Shown piece after piece: positions 51,494-60,472 of a stretch of DNA of 64,000 nt. The first letter of the stretch is position 1. Each line of letters begins with the position of its first letter. The notes beneath the pieces were generated by a model, which did no database searches, had not been told where the DNA came from, and saw only the letters and a list, made by a program, of their open reading frames with translations. Source of the stretch: Nonomuraea gerenzanensis (GTDB lineage Bacteria > Actinomycetota > Actinomycetes > Streptosporangiales > Streptosporangiaceae); the NCBI RefSeq assembly GCF_020215645.1, contig NZ_CP084058.1, positions 2,976,001 through 3,040,000 of the forward strand, given 5' to 3'. Both the position numbers and the translations under genes were made by a program.

Positions 51494-54193
51494 ATGGGCA
51501 CTCCCCGTTCGGAAGAGAGCGCATACAGCTACGTCGACAAGACCAGCGGCCGTCTCACGTCCTTCGCCGCCAAGCCCGACGAGGCCATGGTGAGGTTCGC
51601 GCCGCGGACCCGGGCGGAGATCGGCACGATCGACCGGATCGTCGCCGACCCCGCGCTGCTGTCGGTCAGCCAGGGCTACGACCTGGAGCGGGGCTTCGCC
51701 GCCGTCTACGTCAGCCCTGCCCGCATGGGCGACGTGGCCGCGCAGGACGAGGTCGCGAACGCCCTCCCGGTGATGATCGACGAGCACGGCGCCTCCCGGT
51801 ACTTCCTGCCGGACGAGCTCACCGTGCAGTTCCGGGCCGGCGTCGACCCGGCCCGCGCCGAGGAGCTCCTCGGGCAGCACGGCAGCCGGGTATTGGTCCG
51901 GCAGCGCACGCCCGGCTACTACGCGGTGGCGGTGCCCGAGGGCCGGGGCCTGTTCGAGGCGATCCGCGACCTCGCGGCCCTGGACGAGGTGGCCTTCGCG
52001 GAGCCCAGCGAGGTGGGCTTCAACAGCAAGCTGCTGTTCATCCCCGGTGACGCGGACTTCGGCAGGTTATGGGGCATGCGCAACACCGGCCAGCCGGTGA
52101 ACGGCACGACCGGCGCCGCGGGCGCCGACATCCACGCCTGCGAGGCGTGGGAGATCACCAGGGGCGACCCCGAGGTGATCCTCACGGTCATCGACACCGG
52201 CACCGCGATCACCCACCCCGACCTGCAGGCCAACATCCTGCCCCGCGGCGCGGAGGACTGGGACTTCGGCGACCCGAGCGACCCCGTGCCGGAGGACGAG
52301 GACGGGCACGGCACGCACGTCGCCGGCACCTGCGCCGCCGTGAACGACGCGATCGGCGTCGTCGGCGTGGCGCCGCTCTGCCGCGTGATGCCGCTGCGCG
52401 TGGACCTGACGACCGGCATGAACCAGAACCGCGCCGACGCGATCAACTACGTGGCCGCCCAGGCCACCGCCCACGCCGAGCGCCGCTACGTGGTCAACTG
52501 CAGCTGGCGGATGAACGGCGACCACGCGGGCGTGCGGACCGCGATCCAGAACGCGGTGGCCGCCAACGTGGTCGTGGTCTTCGCCGCGGGCAACGCCAAC
52601 ACCAACACCGACGTGACCCCGCAGTTCCCCGGCGTCTACCCGGACGTCATCGCGGTCGCCGCGCTCGACCAGACCGGCCGCAAGGCCACGTTCTCCAACT
52701 TCGGCACGAACGTGGACGTCTCCGCGCCCGGAGTCAACATCTGGTCCACCTTCCCGAACGGCGGCTACGCCTTCCTCGACGGCACGTCCATGGCCTCGCC
52801 GCACGTGGCGGGGGTGGCCGCGCTGATCTGGTCGCGCAACCGCAACCTGACGAACCTTCAGGTCCGCCGGATCCTGGAGAGCACCTGCGACCCCGTGGAC
52901 GCGGTCAACGCGGGCTTCGCCGGCATGCTGGGCGGCGGGCTCGTCAACGCGATGAGCGCGGTCACCTCGCCGTTCATCTTTCCCGCCCACGTCGAGTACA
53001 CCGCCGACCTGACGGGGGACAGGAAGGCCGACGTCGTCGGCTTCGGCGACGCGGGCATGTACGTCTCCAGGAACCAGGGCAACGGCAACTTCGAGGCGCC
53101 GCAGCTCGCGATCCCCGACTTCGGGTACGAGGCGGGTGGCTGGCGGGTGGAACGCCATCCGCGCTTCCTGGCCGATCTGACCGGCGACAGGCGGGCCGAC
53201 GTGGTCGGGTTCGGGACGGCGGGCGTGTGGGTGTCGCGTAACAACGGCAACGGCACGTTCCAGGCCCTGCAGCTCGCGGTGCAGAACTTCGGGTACGAGG
53301 CGGGCGGCTGGCGGGTCGAGCGTCATCCGCGTTTCCTGGCGGATCTGACCGGGGACGGCCGGGCGGACATCGTGGGGTTCGGCGACGGCGGCGTGTGGGT
53401 GTCGCGTAACAACGGCAACGGCACGTTCCAGGCCCTGCAGCTCGTGGTGCAGAACTTCGGGTACGAGGCGGGCGGCTGGCGGGTCGAGCGTCATCCGCGT
53501 TTCCTGGCGGATCTGACCGGGGACGGCCGGGCGGACATCGTGGGGTTCGGCGACGGCGGCGTGTGGGTGTCGCGTAACAACGGCAACGGCACCTTCCAGG
53601 CCCCGCAGCTCGTCGTCCCCGACTTCGGCCACGACGCGGGCGGCTGGCGCGTGGAGCGCCATCCGCGCTTCCTCGCGGACCTGACGGGCGACAGGCGCGC
53701 CGACATCGTCGGCTTCGGCGACGGCGGCGTGTGGGTGTCGCGTAACAACGGCAACGGCACGTTCCAGGCTCCGCAGCTCGTGGTGCAGAACTTCGGGTAC
53801 GAGGCGGGCGGCTGGCGGGTCGAGCGCCATCCGCGTTTCCTGGCGGATCTGACCGGGGACGGCCGGGCGGACATCGTCGGGTTCGGCAACGCGGGCGTGT
53901 GGGTCTCGCTGAACAACGGCAACGGCACGTTCCAGGCTCCGCAGCTCGTGCTCGGCAACTTCGGCTACGACGCCGGTGGCTGGCGCGTCGAGCGTCACCC
54001 GCGCTTCGTCGCCGACCTCACGGGCGACGCCCAGGCCGACATCCTCGGCTTCGGCCACGCGGGCGCGTGGGTGTCGTTCAACAGCGGCAAGGGCGCGTTC
54101 GGCGGGCTCGACCTGAAGATCGCCGACCTCGGCCACGGCGCCGGCGGCTGGCGCGTGCACAAGCACCCGCGCCACGTCACCGGACCGCGCTGA
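51494..54193 (+). CDS. S8 subtilisin-like protease with seven FG-GAP/VCBS-type repeats
   Basis: 899 residues. Catalytic triad Asp234 (TVIDTGTAITHPDL), His272 (DGHGTHVAG) and Ser432 (GTSMASPHVAG). Residues 1-180 form an N-terminal pro-like region. Residues about 504-899 are seven 56-residue repeats beginning ADLTGDGRADIVGFG and ending GGWRVERHPRF, with the Asp-rich loop of calcium-binding propeller repeats, so a seven-bladed propeller is expected. There is no Sec, Tat or lipoprotein signal at the N-terminus (MGTPRSEESAYSY), odd for such a protein. One TTA codon (52067). Transcription probably ends at the hairpin after the stop. Confidence 0.93.
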   Translation: MGTPRSEESAYSYVDKTSGRLTSFAAKPDEAMVRFAPRTRAEIGTIDRIVADPALLSVSQGYDLERGFAAVYVSPARMGDVAAQDEVANALPVMIDEHGASRYFLPDELTVQFRAGVDPARAEELLGQHGSRVLVRQRTPGYYAVAVPEGRGLFEAIRDLAALDEVAFAEPSEVGFNSKLLFIPGDADFGRLWGMRNTGQPVNGTTGAAGADIHACEAWEITRGDPEVILTVIDTGTAITHPDLQANILPRGAEDWDFGDPSDPVPEDEDGHGTHVAGTCAAVNDAIGVVGVAPLCRVMPLRVDLTTGMNQNRADAINYVAAQATAHAERRYVVNCSWRMNGDHAGVRTAIQNAVAANVVVVFAAGNANTNTDVTPQFPGVYPDVIAVAALDQTGRKATFSNFGTNVDVSAPGVNIWSTFPNGGYAFLDGTSMASPHVAGVAALIWSRNRNLTNLQVRRILESTCDPVDAVNAGFAGMLGGGLVNAMSAVTSPFIFPAHVEYTADLTGDRKADVVGFGDAGMYVSRNQGNGNFEAPQLAIPDFGYEAGGWRVERHPRFLADLTGDRRADVVGFGTAGVWVSRNNGNGTFQALQLAVQNFGYEAGGWRVERHPRFLADLTGDGRADIVGFGDGGVWVSRNNGNGTFQALQLVVQNFGYEAGGWRVERHPRFLADLTGDGRADIVGFGDGGVWVSRNNGNGTFQAPQLVVPDFGHDAGGWRVERHPRFLADLTGDRRADIVGFGDGGVWVSRNNGNGTFQAPQLVVQNFGYEAGGWRVERHPRFLADLTGDGRADIVGFGNAGVWVSLNNGNGTFQAPQLVLGNFGYDAGGWRVERHPRFVADLTGDAQADILGFGHAGAWVSFNSGKGAFGGLDLKIADLGHGAGGWRVHKHPRHVTGPR
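53000..54180 (+). repeat. 168-bp tandem repeats encoding propeller blades
   Basis: Seven consecutive units of 168 bp. The central units are almost identical at DNA level (runs of well over 100 identical bases around 53260-53560), whereas the first and last are diverged, a pattern of recent homogenisation or duplication. Confidence 0.92.
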
Positions 54194-54207
54194 TCAGACG
54201 GAACCGC

Positions 54208-54235
54208 CGCAACGGGGCCCGCGGGCCCCGTTGCG
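54208..54235. terminator. Bidirectional terminator hairpin between S8 protease and STAS gene
   Basis: Perfect 13-bp stem CGCAACGGGGCCC/GGGCCCCGTTGCG with a 2-base loop, between convergent genes. Confidence 0.75.
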
Positions 54236-54242
54236 ATCCGCC

Positions 54243-54584
54243 TCACGACCCTGCCGGCGTGAGGCAGAACCGTTTGTCCAGGCCGGTCATCCGGAGCAGC
54301 CGCGCCACCCGCGGCTGAGCCCCGCTCAGCCGGACGGAGCCGCCCACGGCCTCGGCGGCGTTGGCGGCCCAGATCAGGGTGTTCAGCCCCGAGGAGTCGC
54401 AGAAGGCGACGTCCTGCAGATCGACGATCACGGACGGCGGCCTGAGACAGGACATCGCCTCGGCCAGCCCGTTGCGGAACTCCTCCTTGGAGGCCAGATC
54501 CAGCTCACCCGCCAGACGCAGGACAGCCGAGTCGTCACCCTGGGTGACGACCCAGGAGAAGCCGGTGCGGTCTGCGCTTCTCAT
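54243..54584 (-). CDS. STAS-domain anti-sigma factor antagonist (SpoIIAA-like)
   Basis: 113 residues from the ATG at 54584 (GGAGGGG upstream); the longer frame overlaps the MarR gene antisense. STAS core VVTQGDDSAVLRLAGELDLA and VIVDLQDVAFCDSSGLNTLI, with the phosphorylatable serine in DSSG. Such proteins bind anti-sigma kinases and release sigma factors. No partner kinase is adjacent. Divergent from a MarR gene across a perfect palindrome. Confidence 0.88.
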   Translation of the reverse strand: MRSADRTGFSWVVTQGDDSAVLRLAGELDLASKEEFRNGLAEAMSCLRPPSVIVDLQDVAFCDSSGLNTLIWAANAAEAVGGSVRLSGAQPRVARLLRMTGLDKRFCLTPAGS

Positions 54585-54620
54585 TCCACCCCTCCGCTTT
54601 GCAACGGTTCGCACTTTTAT

Positions 54621-54637
54621 CATTGCACAGTGCAATG
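54621..54637. promoter_or_regulatory. MarR-type operator CATTGCAC-A-GTGCAATG
   Basis: Perfect 8-bp arms around one central base, midway between the STAS gene (start 54584) and the MarR gene (start 54702). Likely the MarR protein's own operator, possibly also controlling the STAS gene. Confidence 0.75.
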
Positions 54638-54701
54638 GAACTCGGAAGTTACACTCGGGGGCCCTCGGGCCGGCCCTGTGGATACGTGTACAACAGGGGC
54701 C

Positions 54702-55190
54702 ATGGCGACAGACGAGAGCCCGGCGGGCGGTGAGGACCTCGACGCCGTCATCACGGCGGTGCTGGCGGGCTCGCGGCTGCTGGTCTCCGTCGCCGCGCGG
54801 TCGCTGGCTGCGGTCGAGGACAAGATCACCCTGCCGCAGTTCAGGATGCTGGTGGTGCTGGCCGGCCACGGCGGCACCAAGCTGGTCACGATGGCCGAGC
54901 TGCTCGACGTCAACTCCTCCACGGCCATGCGGATGGCCGACCGGCTCGCCGGCGCCGGCCTGATCGTACGGGAGGTCAACCCGCACAACCGGCGGGAGAG
55001 CATCATGCGGCTGACCGGGGAGGGCCGCCGCATCGTGGACGAGGTGATGGCGCGCCGCAGGAAGCAGATCGGCGAGATCGTCTCGCGCATGTCCGCCGCC
55101 CAGCGCCAGGCGCTGATCTCGGCCATGAACGCCTTCAACGAGGCGGGCGGCGAGCCCGCGGCGGACCTCCCGCACTGGCCCGGGTTCTGA
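54702..55190 (+). CDS. MarR-family transcriptional regulator
   Basis: 162 residues from the ATG at 54702. Winged helix: TLPQFRMLVVLAGHGGTKLV, LLDVNSSTAMRMADRLAGAG and wing REVNPHNRRESIMRLTGEG. A perfect palindrome 64 bp upstream is its probable operator. Two PAP2 genes follow on the same strand. Confidence 0.92.
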   Translation: MATDESPAGGEDLDAVITAVLAGSRLLVSVAARSLAAVEDKITLPQFRMLVVLAGHGGTKLVTMAELLDVNSSTAMRMADRLAGAGLIVREVNPHNRRESIMRLTGEGRRIVDEVMARRRKQIGEIVSRMSAAQRQALISAMNAFNEAGGEPAADLPHWPGF

Positions 55191-55246
55191 GACCGGCGTC
55201 GGCCCTCACAGGAATCAAAGCGTCCTCATGGGGTAGCCGAGCGCGG

Positions 55247-55987
55247 ATGCGCAACGAGGGAGAGCAGCGTGGCCGGCCCGGGATCCGCGGTCTGGGGCCG
55301 CGGTTGACCCTGGCCGGCCTCGCCGCGTGGCTCATCATGATCCCGTTCAGCGTGCTGCTCGTCGTGGCGAAGATGCCGCTGAACGAGCTGGACGCGGGGG
55401 TCGCCGCCGAACTGCACGCGTACGCGCACGCCAACCCCGGCATGACCAGGGTGCTCATCGTGTGGACCGACGCGTTCGGGCCGTGGCCGTGGCGGATCGC
55501 CGTCGTCGGGTGCGCCCTGTGGCTGCTGCGCAAGGGCGCGACCAGGGTGGCCGCCTGGGCGGTCACCACCGTGACCGTGGGCGGGCTGCTCGGGCTGGCG
55601 ATCAAGGTGATCGTCGACCGGGCCCGGCCCGTCCTGCCCGACCCGGTCGCGCTGGCCCCCGGCGACAGCTTCCCGTCCGGTCACACGGTCAACGCGACGC
55701 TCGGCGCGGGCGTGATCGTGCTGATCCTGCTGCCCGTGCTGCCCCGCTGGGGACGGCGGGTGGCCTGGGCGGTGGCGGCCTTCCTGGCGCTGTCGGTCGG
55801 TTACACCAGGGTCGCGCTCGGCGTGCACTGGGTGAGCGACGTGCTGGCGGGGTTCGTGCTGGGTGTGGCGGTGATCGCGGCGACGACGGCGGCGTTCGAG
55901 ACGTGGCGGCGGGACCAGGGCCGCAGGCCCTCCTCGCCGGTGGACGAAGGAGTGGAGCCCGAGTCGGTGCGGGCGCTTCGCGAGTGA
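55247..55987 (+). CDS. PAP2-family membrane phosphatase
   Basis: 246 residues with about five transmembrane helices. The three PAP2 phosphatase motifs are complete: KVIVDRARP, SFPSGHTVN and YTRVALGVHWVSDVLAG. Dephosphorylates lipid phosphates (undecaprenyl or phosphatidate type) at the membrane. Followed at once by a second PAP2 gene. Confidence 0.92.
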   Translation: MRNEGEQRGRPGIRGLGPRLTLAGLAAWLIMIPFSVLLVVAKMPLNELDAGVAAELHAYAHANPGMTRVLIVWTDAFGPWPWRIAVVGCALWLLRKGATRVAAWAVTTVTVGGLLGLAIKVIVDRARPVLPDPVALAPGDSFPSGHTVNATLGAGVIVLILLPVLPRWGRRVAWAVAAFLALSVGYTRVALGVHWVSDVLAGFVLGVAVIAATTAAFETWRRDQGRRPSSPVDEGVEPESVRALRE

Positions 55988-55998
55988 AGGGGTGCTTG

Positions 55999-56682
55999 GT
56001 GATCAGAGCCGAGGACGTGAAGTACTACGGGCTGACGATCTTATCGCCGATGCTGCTGATGGCGGCGGCGACGTTCGGCGCCGGCCAGGCGGTCCTGGCC
56101 TGGCCCAGCGGCGAGGCGGAGCTCAACCGCGAGCTGGCCGCGGGCCGCGACCCGGTGTGGAACGCCGCGACCGACTTCGGCAGCAGCCTGTCCGACACCC
56201 CCTACATCGTGGCGCTCACGGCGGCGCTCGCGATCGTCTTCAGGCTCTGGTTACGGCGCTGGCGCGAGTCGGTCTTCCTGGTGGCCGCCGTGTGGAGCCA
56301 GTCGCTGATCTTCCTGGCCACCACCGAGCTGGTCGGTCGGCACCGGCCGCCCGTACGGCACCTCGATCCGGCACCACCCACCTCCAGCTTCCCGTCCGGG
56401 CACGTCAGCGCCGCCGTAGCGTTCTACTGCGGGGTGGCGGTCGTCCTGGCCGCGCGCGTCCGCAGCACGGTGGCGCGGGTGGCCATCTGGACGCCCGCCG
56501 TCGCCGCGCCGCTGGCCGTCGGCTTCTCCCGGCTCTACCGGGGCATGCACTTCCTCACCGACGTCATGTGGGGCCTGCTGCTCGGCGCCGGCTGCGTGGC
56601 GATGGCCACCTGGGCGATCCTGCGCCACCGCCCCGCCCGGAGCCCGTCCCGCGTGGCGGAGCCGCTGGTACGGGCGGGCTGA
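55999..56682 (+). CDS. PAP2-family membrane phosphatase, second copy
   Basis: 227 residues from the GTG at 55999, six bases after AAGGGG; a GTG at 55984 overlapping the previous stop is an alternative. Motifs GRHRPPVRHLD, SFPSGHVSA and FSRLYRGMHFLTDVMWG are complete. Diverged paralogue of the preceding gene, same operon. Contains two rare TTA codons (56041 and 56251). Confidence 0.9.
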   Translation: MIRAEDVKYYGLTILSPMLLMAAATFGAGQAVLAWPSGEAELNRELAAGRDPVWNAATDFGSSLSDTPYIVALTAALAIVFRLWLRRWRESVFLVAAVWSQSLIFLATTELVGRHRPPVRHLDPAPPTSSFPSGHVSAAVAFYCGVAVVLAARVRSTVARVAIWTPAVAAPLAVGFSRLYRGMHFLTDVMWGLLLGAGCVAMATWAILRHRPARSPSRVAEPLVRAG

Positions 56683-56683
56683 C

Positions 56684-58864
56684 CTACAGCAGGTCCTCCA
56701 CGAGGATGGGCAGGCGGCGCAGGCGGTGGCCCGTGGCGTGGAAGACGGCGTTGGCGATGGCCGGGGCGACGCCCACCAGGGCCACCTCGCCCAGGCTCTT
56801 CACGCCCATCGGGTTGAGCGTGAAGTCCGGCTCGTCGACGAACTCCACCTGGATCGTGCCCACGTCGGCGTTGACCGGGATCACGTAGTCGGCCAGGTCG
56901 GCGTTGACGAAGCCGCCGAAGCGGGGATCGACCTCGCTGTGCTCGCTCAGCGCCGCCCCGATGCCCCACACCACCGCGCCGCGCACCTGCGCGTCCGCGG
57001 TGACCGGGCTCGCCACCCGGCCGCAGTCGGCCACGCTGACCACCCGCGAGACGCGCACGCGCGGCGCCGCCGGGTCCACCCGCACCTCCACGAAGTGCGC
57101 GATGAAGCTGAACGCGACATGGCCGGGATAGTCGGGGCCCGCCGGGACGACCAGGCCCGCGCGCATGCGCTCGATGGCCTCGGGCGGCTGCCCCGGCCCC
57201 TGGGTGACGGCCTCGGCCACCACCTCCTCCGCGCCGGTCGCCCGGATGGCGGCGGCCACGTCCACGGGGCCCTCCGGTGGCACGCCCAGGCGTTCGCGCA
57301 GCTCGCGCAGGGCGGCGTGGATCGCGAGCAGCGAGCTGTTGGTGCCCCACGCGCCCGCCGTCAAGTGGTGGGGCACGACCCGGGTGTCGCCGACGACGAC
57401 CCGCACGGAGCCGGTGCCGATCCCGAGGTCGCCGGCGACCGCGCGGGCCAGGGCCGTCGTGATGCCCTGCCCCATCTCGTGCCCGCCCACCTCGGCTTGC
57501 ACCTCGCCGCTCGCGGCGGCGCGGAGGCGGGCCAGCACGGGCACCGTCATCACCGGGTACGCCCCGGCCGCCACGCCCCAGCCCACCGCCGTACCGTCGG
57601 GGTCGCGCATCGAGCCGGGATCCGGTGAGCGGCCCGCCCAGCCGAACAGCTCCGCGCCCCGCCGCAGGCAGGCCGCCAGATGGCGGGAGGTGAACGGCTT
57701 GCCCGTGACCGGGTCCGCGCCGGCGTCGCTGGCCAGGCGCAGCTCCACCGGGTCCCGCCCGGCGGCGTGGGCCAGCTCGTCCACGGCCGACTCCAGCGCG
57801 AACGCGGCCGGGTGCTCGAACGGCGCCCGCATGTAGCCCGGGGTCTGCGCGTCGGTCCTGACGTGGCGCTGGCGGCCGCGGAAGTTCCTGATGTCGTACA
57901 GGCGGGAGGTGATCTCCGTGTACGAGGCGGGCAGCAGGTCGTGGCGGGAGGCCTGCTGGTCCACCTCGTGGATCGCGGCGAGCAGCCGGCCCGACCGGTC
58001 GGCGCCCAGGCGCACGCGGTGCCGGCTCACCGGGCGGAAGCTGGCCGCGTGGAAGGTGTGGGCGCGCGGCAGCACCAGCTTGACCGGGCGGCCCAGCCGG
58101 CGGGCGGCCACCGCCAGGGGCGCGAGGTGCGGCTGCAGCGAGTTCTTCTGGCCGAACCCGCCGCCCACGTACGGGGCGACGACCTCGACGTTCGCCGGGT
58201 CGACGGCGAGCTGGCGGGCCACGCCGCCGCGCAGCGCGCCGACGCTCTGGGAGCCCTCGTGCACGACCAGGGTGTCCCCGCGCCACTCGGCCACGCCGCC
58301 GATCAGCTCCATCGGCACCTGGTGCTGCGGGCCCGCCTCGTAGACGGCGTCCACGCGCAGCGGGCTGCGCTCGTACGCGCCGTCGGCGTCGCCCACCACG
58401 ACGTCGGCCAGGAACGGCAGCGGCAGCGCCTCCTCCTGCAGCACGGTCTCGGTGCCGTCCGCGTCCAGCTCCACCGCGAACGGCTTCTCCTCGTACGCGG
58501 CCCGCACCAGCCCGGCGGCCTCGGTGGCGGCGACCAGGGTGTCGGCCACGACCAGCGCGATCGGCTGGCCGCGGTAGGCGACGCGGTCGTCCAGGAGGGG
58601 CTGGAGGCTCTGGAAGGCGTAGCCGCCGGCCATGATGTAGCCGGCCGGGGTGATGCCCAGGTCGTCCAGGTGCGACAGGATGAGCAGGACGCCGGGGACG
58701 GCGGCGGCCTCCGCCGTGTCGAGGCGGGTGATGCGGCCCTTGCCGACGGTCGCGACGACCGGCATGGCGTAGGCGAGGCCGGGCGGGGTGTGGTCGGCGC
58801 CGTAGCGGGCCGTCCCGGTGACCTTCTCGCGCGCCCCGACGCGCGGTGTCCCTGCGGGTGTCAT
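56684..58864 (-). CDS. Molybdopterin-binding subunit of xanthine dehydrogenase-family oxidoreductase (PaoC-like)
   Basis: 726 residues from the ATG at 58864, overlapping the FAD-subunit stop (ATGA). Features: VGAREKVTGTARYGADHTPP at the N-terminus, APYVGGGFGQKNSLQPHLAP, GGHEMGQGITTALARAVAGD and the catalytic glutamate in KSLGEVALVGVAPAIANAVF. Holds the molybdenum cofactor and oxidises an aldehyde or N-heterocycle. Length and subunit split match PaoABC/YagTSR aldehyde oxidoreductases. Third gene of the operon; no dedicated cofactor-insertion chaperone adjoins. Confidence 0.93.
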   Translation of the reverse strand: MTPAGTPRVGAREKVTGTARYGADHTPPGLAYAMPVVATVGKGRITRLDTAEAAAVPGVLLILSHLDDLGITPAGYIMAGGYAFQSLQPLLDDRVAYRGQPIALVVADTLVAATEAAGLVRAAYEEKPFAVELDADGTETVLQEEALPLPFLADVVVGDADGAYERSPLRVDAVYEAGPQHQVPMELIGGVAEWRGDTLVVHEGSQSVGALRGGVARQLAVDPANVEVVAPYVGGGFGQKNSLQPHLAPLAVAARRLGRPVKLVLPRAHTFHAASFRPVSRHRVRLGADRSGRLLAAIHEVDQQASRHDLLPASYTEITSRLYDIRNFRGRQRHVRTDAQTPGYMRAPFEHPAAFALESAVDELAHAAGRDPVELRLASDAGADPVTGKPFTSRHLAACLRRGAELFGWAGRSPDPGSMRDPDGTAVGWGVAAGAYPVMTVPVLARLRAAASGEVQAEVGGHEMGQGITTALARAVAGDLGIGTGSVRVVVGDTRVVPHHLTAGAWGTNSSLLAIHAALRELRERLGVPPEGPVDVAAAIRATGAEEVVAEAVTQGPGQPPEAIERMRAGLVVPAGPDYPGHVAFSFIAHFVEVRVDPAAPRVRVSRVVSVADCGRVASPVTADAQVRGAVVWGIGAALSEHSEVDPRFGGFVNADLADYVIPVNADVGTIQVEFVDEPDFTLNPMGVKSLGEVALVGVAPAIANAVFHATGHRLRRLPILVEDLL

Positions 58865-59865
58865 CGCACGGCCCGCTCTCCGGCGATCCGCAGCGCCTCG
58901 GCGACGGTGCGGATGCCCAGCTCGATCCGGAACGCGTTGTGCGTGCCAGGGCGCGCGCCGGCGAACGCGGACTCCCCGGCCCGCCGGGCGCTGCGCCTGT
59001 CCAGCACCGTCCCCACCAGCTCCCGCTCGGCGGAGTGACAGCGCCACGGCCGGGTGGCGACGCCGCCGAGGGCGAGGCGGCACTCCTCGACCGTCCCGCC
59101 CTCGCCGAGCGTGACGGCCACGGCCGCCGACGCCAGCGCGAACGCGTACGACTCCCGGTCCCTGACCTTGTGATACGTCGATCCGCGACCGGCGGCGGTG
59201 ACCGGCACCCGGATGCGGGTGATGATCTCGTCCCAGGCCAGCGTGTGCTCCTGGTCCGGCCTGTCCCCGGGCTCGACGTGCAGGCCGGCGAGGGGCAGCG
59301 TGCGCGGGCCGCGCGGCCCCGCCACGTCCAGCGCGGCGTCGAAGGCGATCAGCGCGACCGCCCAGTCACCCGGGTAGGTGGCGATGCACGCCTCGCTGCC
59401 GCCCAGCAGCGCGTGCCCGCGGTCCAGCCCGCCGATGGCCGCGCAGCCGCTGCCCGGCCGCCGCTTGTTGCACGGGAACGCGTGGCCGCCGCGGAAGTAG
59501 GCGCACCGGGTGCGCTGCAGCAGGTTGCCGCCCACGGTGGCCATGTTGCGCAGTTGCTGGGAGGCTGCCTTGGCCAGGGACTCGGCCAGCGCCGGGTAGT
59601 CGCGCCGCACCATCGGGTCCGCCGCCACGTCGGCCATCAGCGTGCCGGCGCCGAACGACAGCTCCTGCTGGCCCGCCGTGTCGATCCCGGTCAGCTCGGG
59701 CAGCGCGCGGATGTCCACGACGGCGGCCGGGGTCTCGATGTCCAGCTTCATCAGGTCGTACAGCGTGGTGCCGCCGGCCAGCAGCCTGGTGCCGGGGCCT
59801 GACTCGGACAGGGCGCGGACGGCTTCGTCGAGGGTGGCCGGCGCCGTGTAGGCGAACGGGCGCAC
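58861..59865 (-). CDS. FAD-binding subunit with 4Fe-4S motif (PaoB-like)
   Basis: 334 residues from a GTG with GGAGGG 7 bases upstream. FAD-binding loop LLAGGTTLYDLM and ATVGGNLLQRTRC; the cysteines in RTRCAYFRGG, FPCNKR and GSGCAAI match the extra 4Fe-4S cluster that sets PaoB apart from ordinary CoxM subunits. Transfers electrons between the 2Fe-2S subunit and FAD. Overlaps the next gene by 4 bp. Confidence 0.92.
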   Translation of the reverse strand: MRPFAYTAPATLDEAVRALSESGPGTRLLAGGTTLYDLMKLDIETPAAVVDIRALPELTGIDTAGQQELSFGAGTLMADVAADPMVRRDYPALAESLAKAASQQLRNMATVGGNLLQRTRCAYFRGGHAFPCNKRRPGSGCAAIGGLDRGHALLGGSEACIATYPGDWAVALIAFDAALDVAGPRGPRTLPLAGLHVEPGDRPDQEHTLAWDEIITRIRVPVTAAGRGSTYHKVRDRESYAFALASAAVAVTLGEGGTVEECRLALGGVATRPWRCHSAERELVGTVLDRRSARRAGESAFAGARPGTHNAFRIELGIRTVAEALRIAGERAVR

Positions 59866-59868
59866 GCC

Positions 59869-60390
59869 TCAGCCCTCCCGCCGCCCGGCGGCCCCACGTT
59901 CCTGTGGAGTCTGCGGGTCCGGGCGGCCGGCCGCCGCGCGGATCGCCGCCAGGATGCCCGTGTACGCCCCGCACCGGCACAGGTTCCCGCTCATGTGCTC
60001 GCGGATCTCGTCATCGTCCCCGGCGTTGCCCTCGGCGATGCACGCCAGCCCGGACATCACCTGCCCAGGCGTGCAATAGCCGCACTGCAACGCGTCGTGC
60101 TCGACGAACGCCTGCTGCAGCGGATGCAGCCCCCCATCGGTCCCCGCCACGCCCTCGATGGTCCGTACCGACCTGCGATGGGCCTGCACGGCGGGCAGCA
60201 GGCACGACACCACGCGCCGCCCGTCCACATGAACCGTGCACGCGCCGCACTGCCCGTGATCGCAGCCCTTCTTCGCCCCGGTCAGCCCCAGCCGCTCGCG
60301 CAGCACGTCGAGCAGCGACTCCCGCGGGTCGAGGTCGAGGCGCACGTCCTGACCGTTGACCGTGAACTCGGTCGCTACCTGCGAGGTCAT
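59869..60390 (-). CDS. 2Fe-2S subunit of xanthine dehydrogenase-family oxidoreductase (PaoA-like)
   Basis: 173 residues from the ATG at 60390. First cluster [21 protein letters not shown] (residue order C-x4-C-x2-C-x11-C), second cluster CGYCTPGQ with NLCRCGAY. No twin-arginine signal before TVNGQDVRL, so unlike E. coli PaoA the enzyme should stay in the cytoplasm. First gene of the three-gene operon, 28 bases after a plausible transcription start. Confidence 0.94.
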   Translation of the reverse strand: MTSQVATEFTVNGQDVRLDLDPRESLLDVLRERLGLTGAKKGCDHGQCGACTVHVDGRRVVSCLLPAVQAHRRSVRTIEGVAGTDGGLHPLQQAFVEHDALQCGYCTPGQVMSGLACIAEGNAGDDDEIREHMSGNLCRCGAYTGILAAIRAAAGRPDPQTPQERGAAGRREG

Positions 60391-60424
60391 ACGCGCCACG
60401 CTAGTGCGGAACGCCGCTTTTATC

Positions 60425-60452
60425 CCCATATGGTCGGATAAAGGCCGGTCAA
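60425..60452 (-). promoter_or_regulatory. Putative promoter of the PaoABC-like operon
   Basis: Minus strand TTGACC (60452-60447), 16-bp spacer, TATGGG (60430-60425), about 35 bases before the 2Fe-2S subunit ATG. Confidence 0.45.
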
Positions 60453-60472
60453 GAATGGCCCCACCCACCGGC

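Noticed and set aside
53000..54180. 168-bp repeats as mobile or regulatory DNA
   Set aside because: They are in frame and encode a well-known propeller repeat, so protein-domain duplication explains them.
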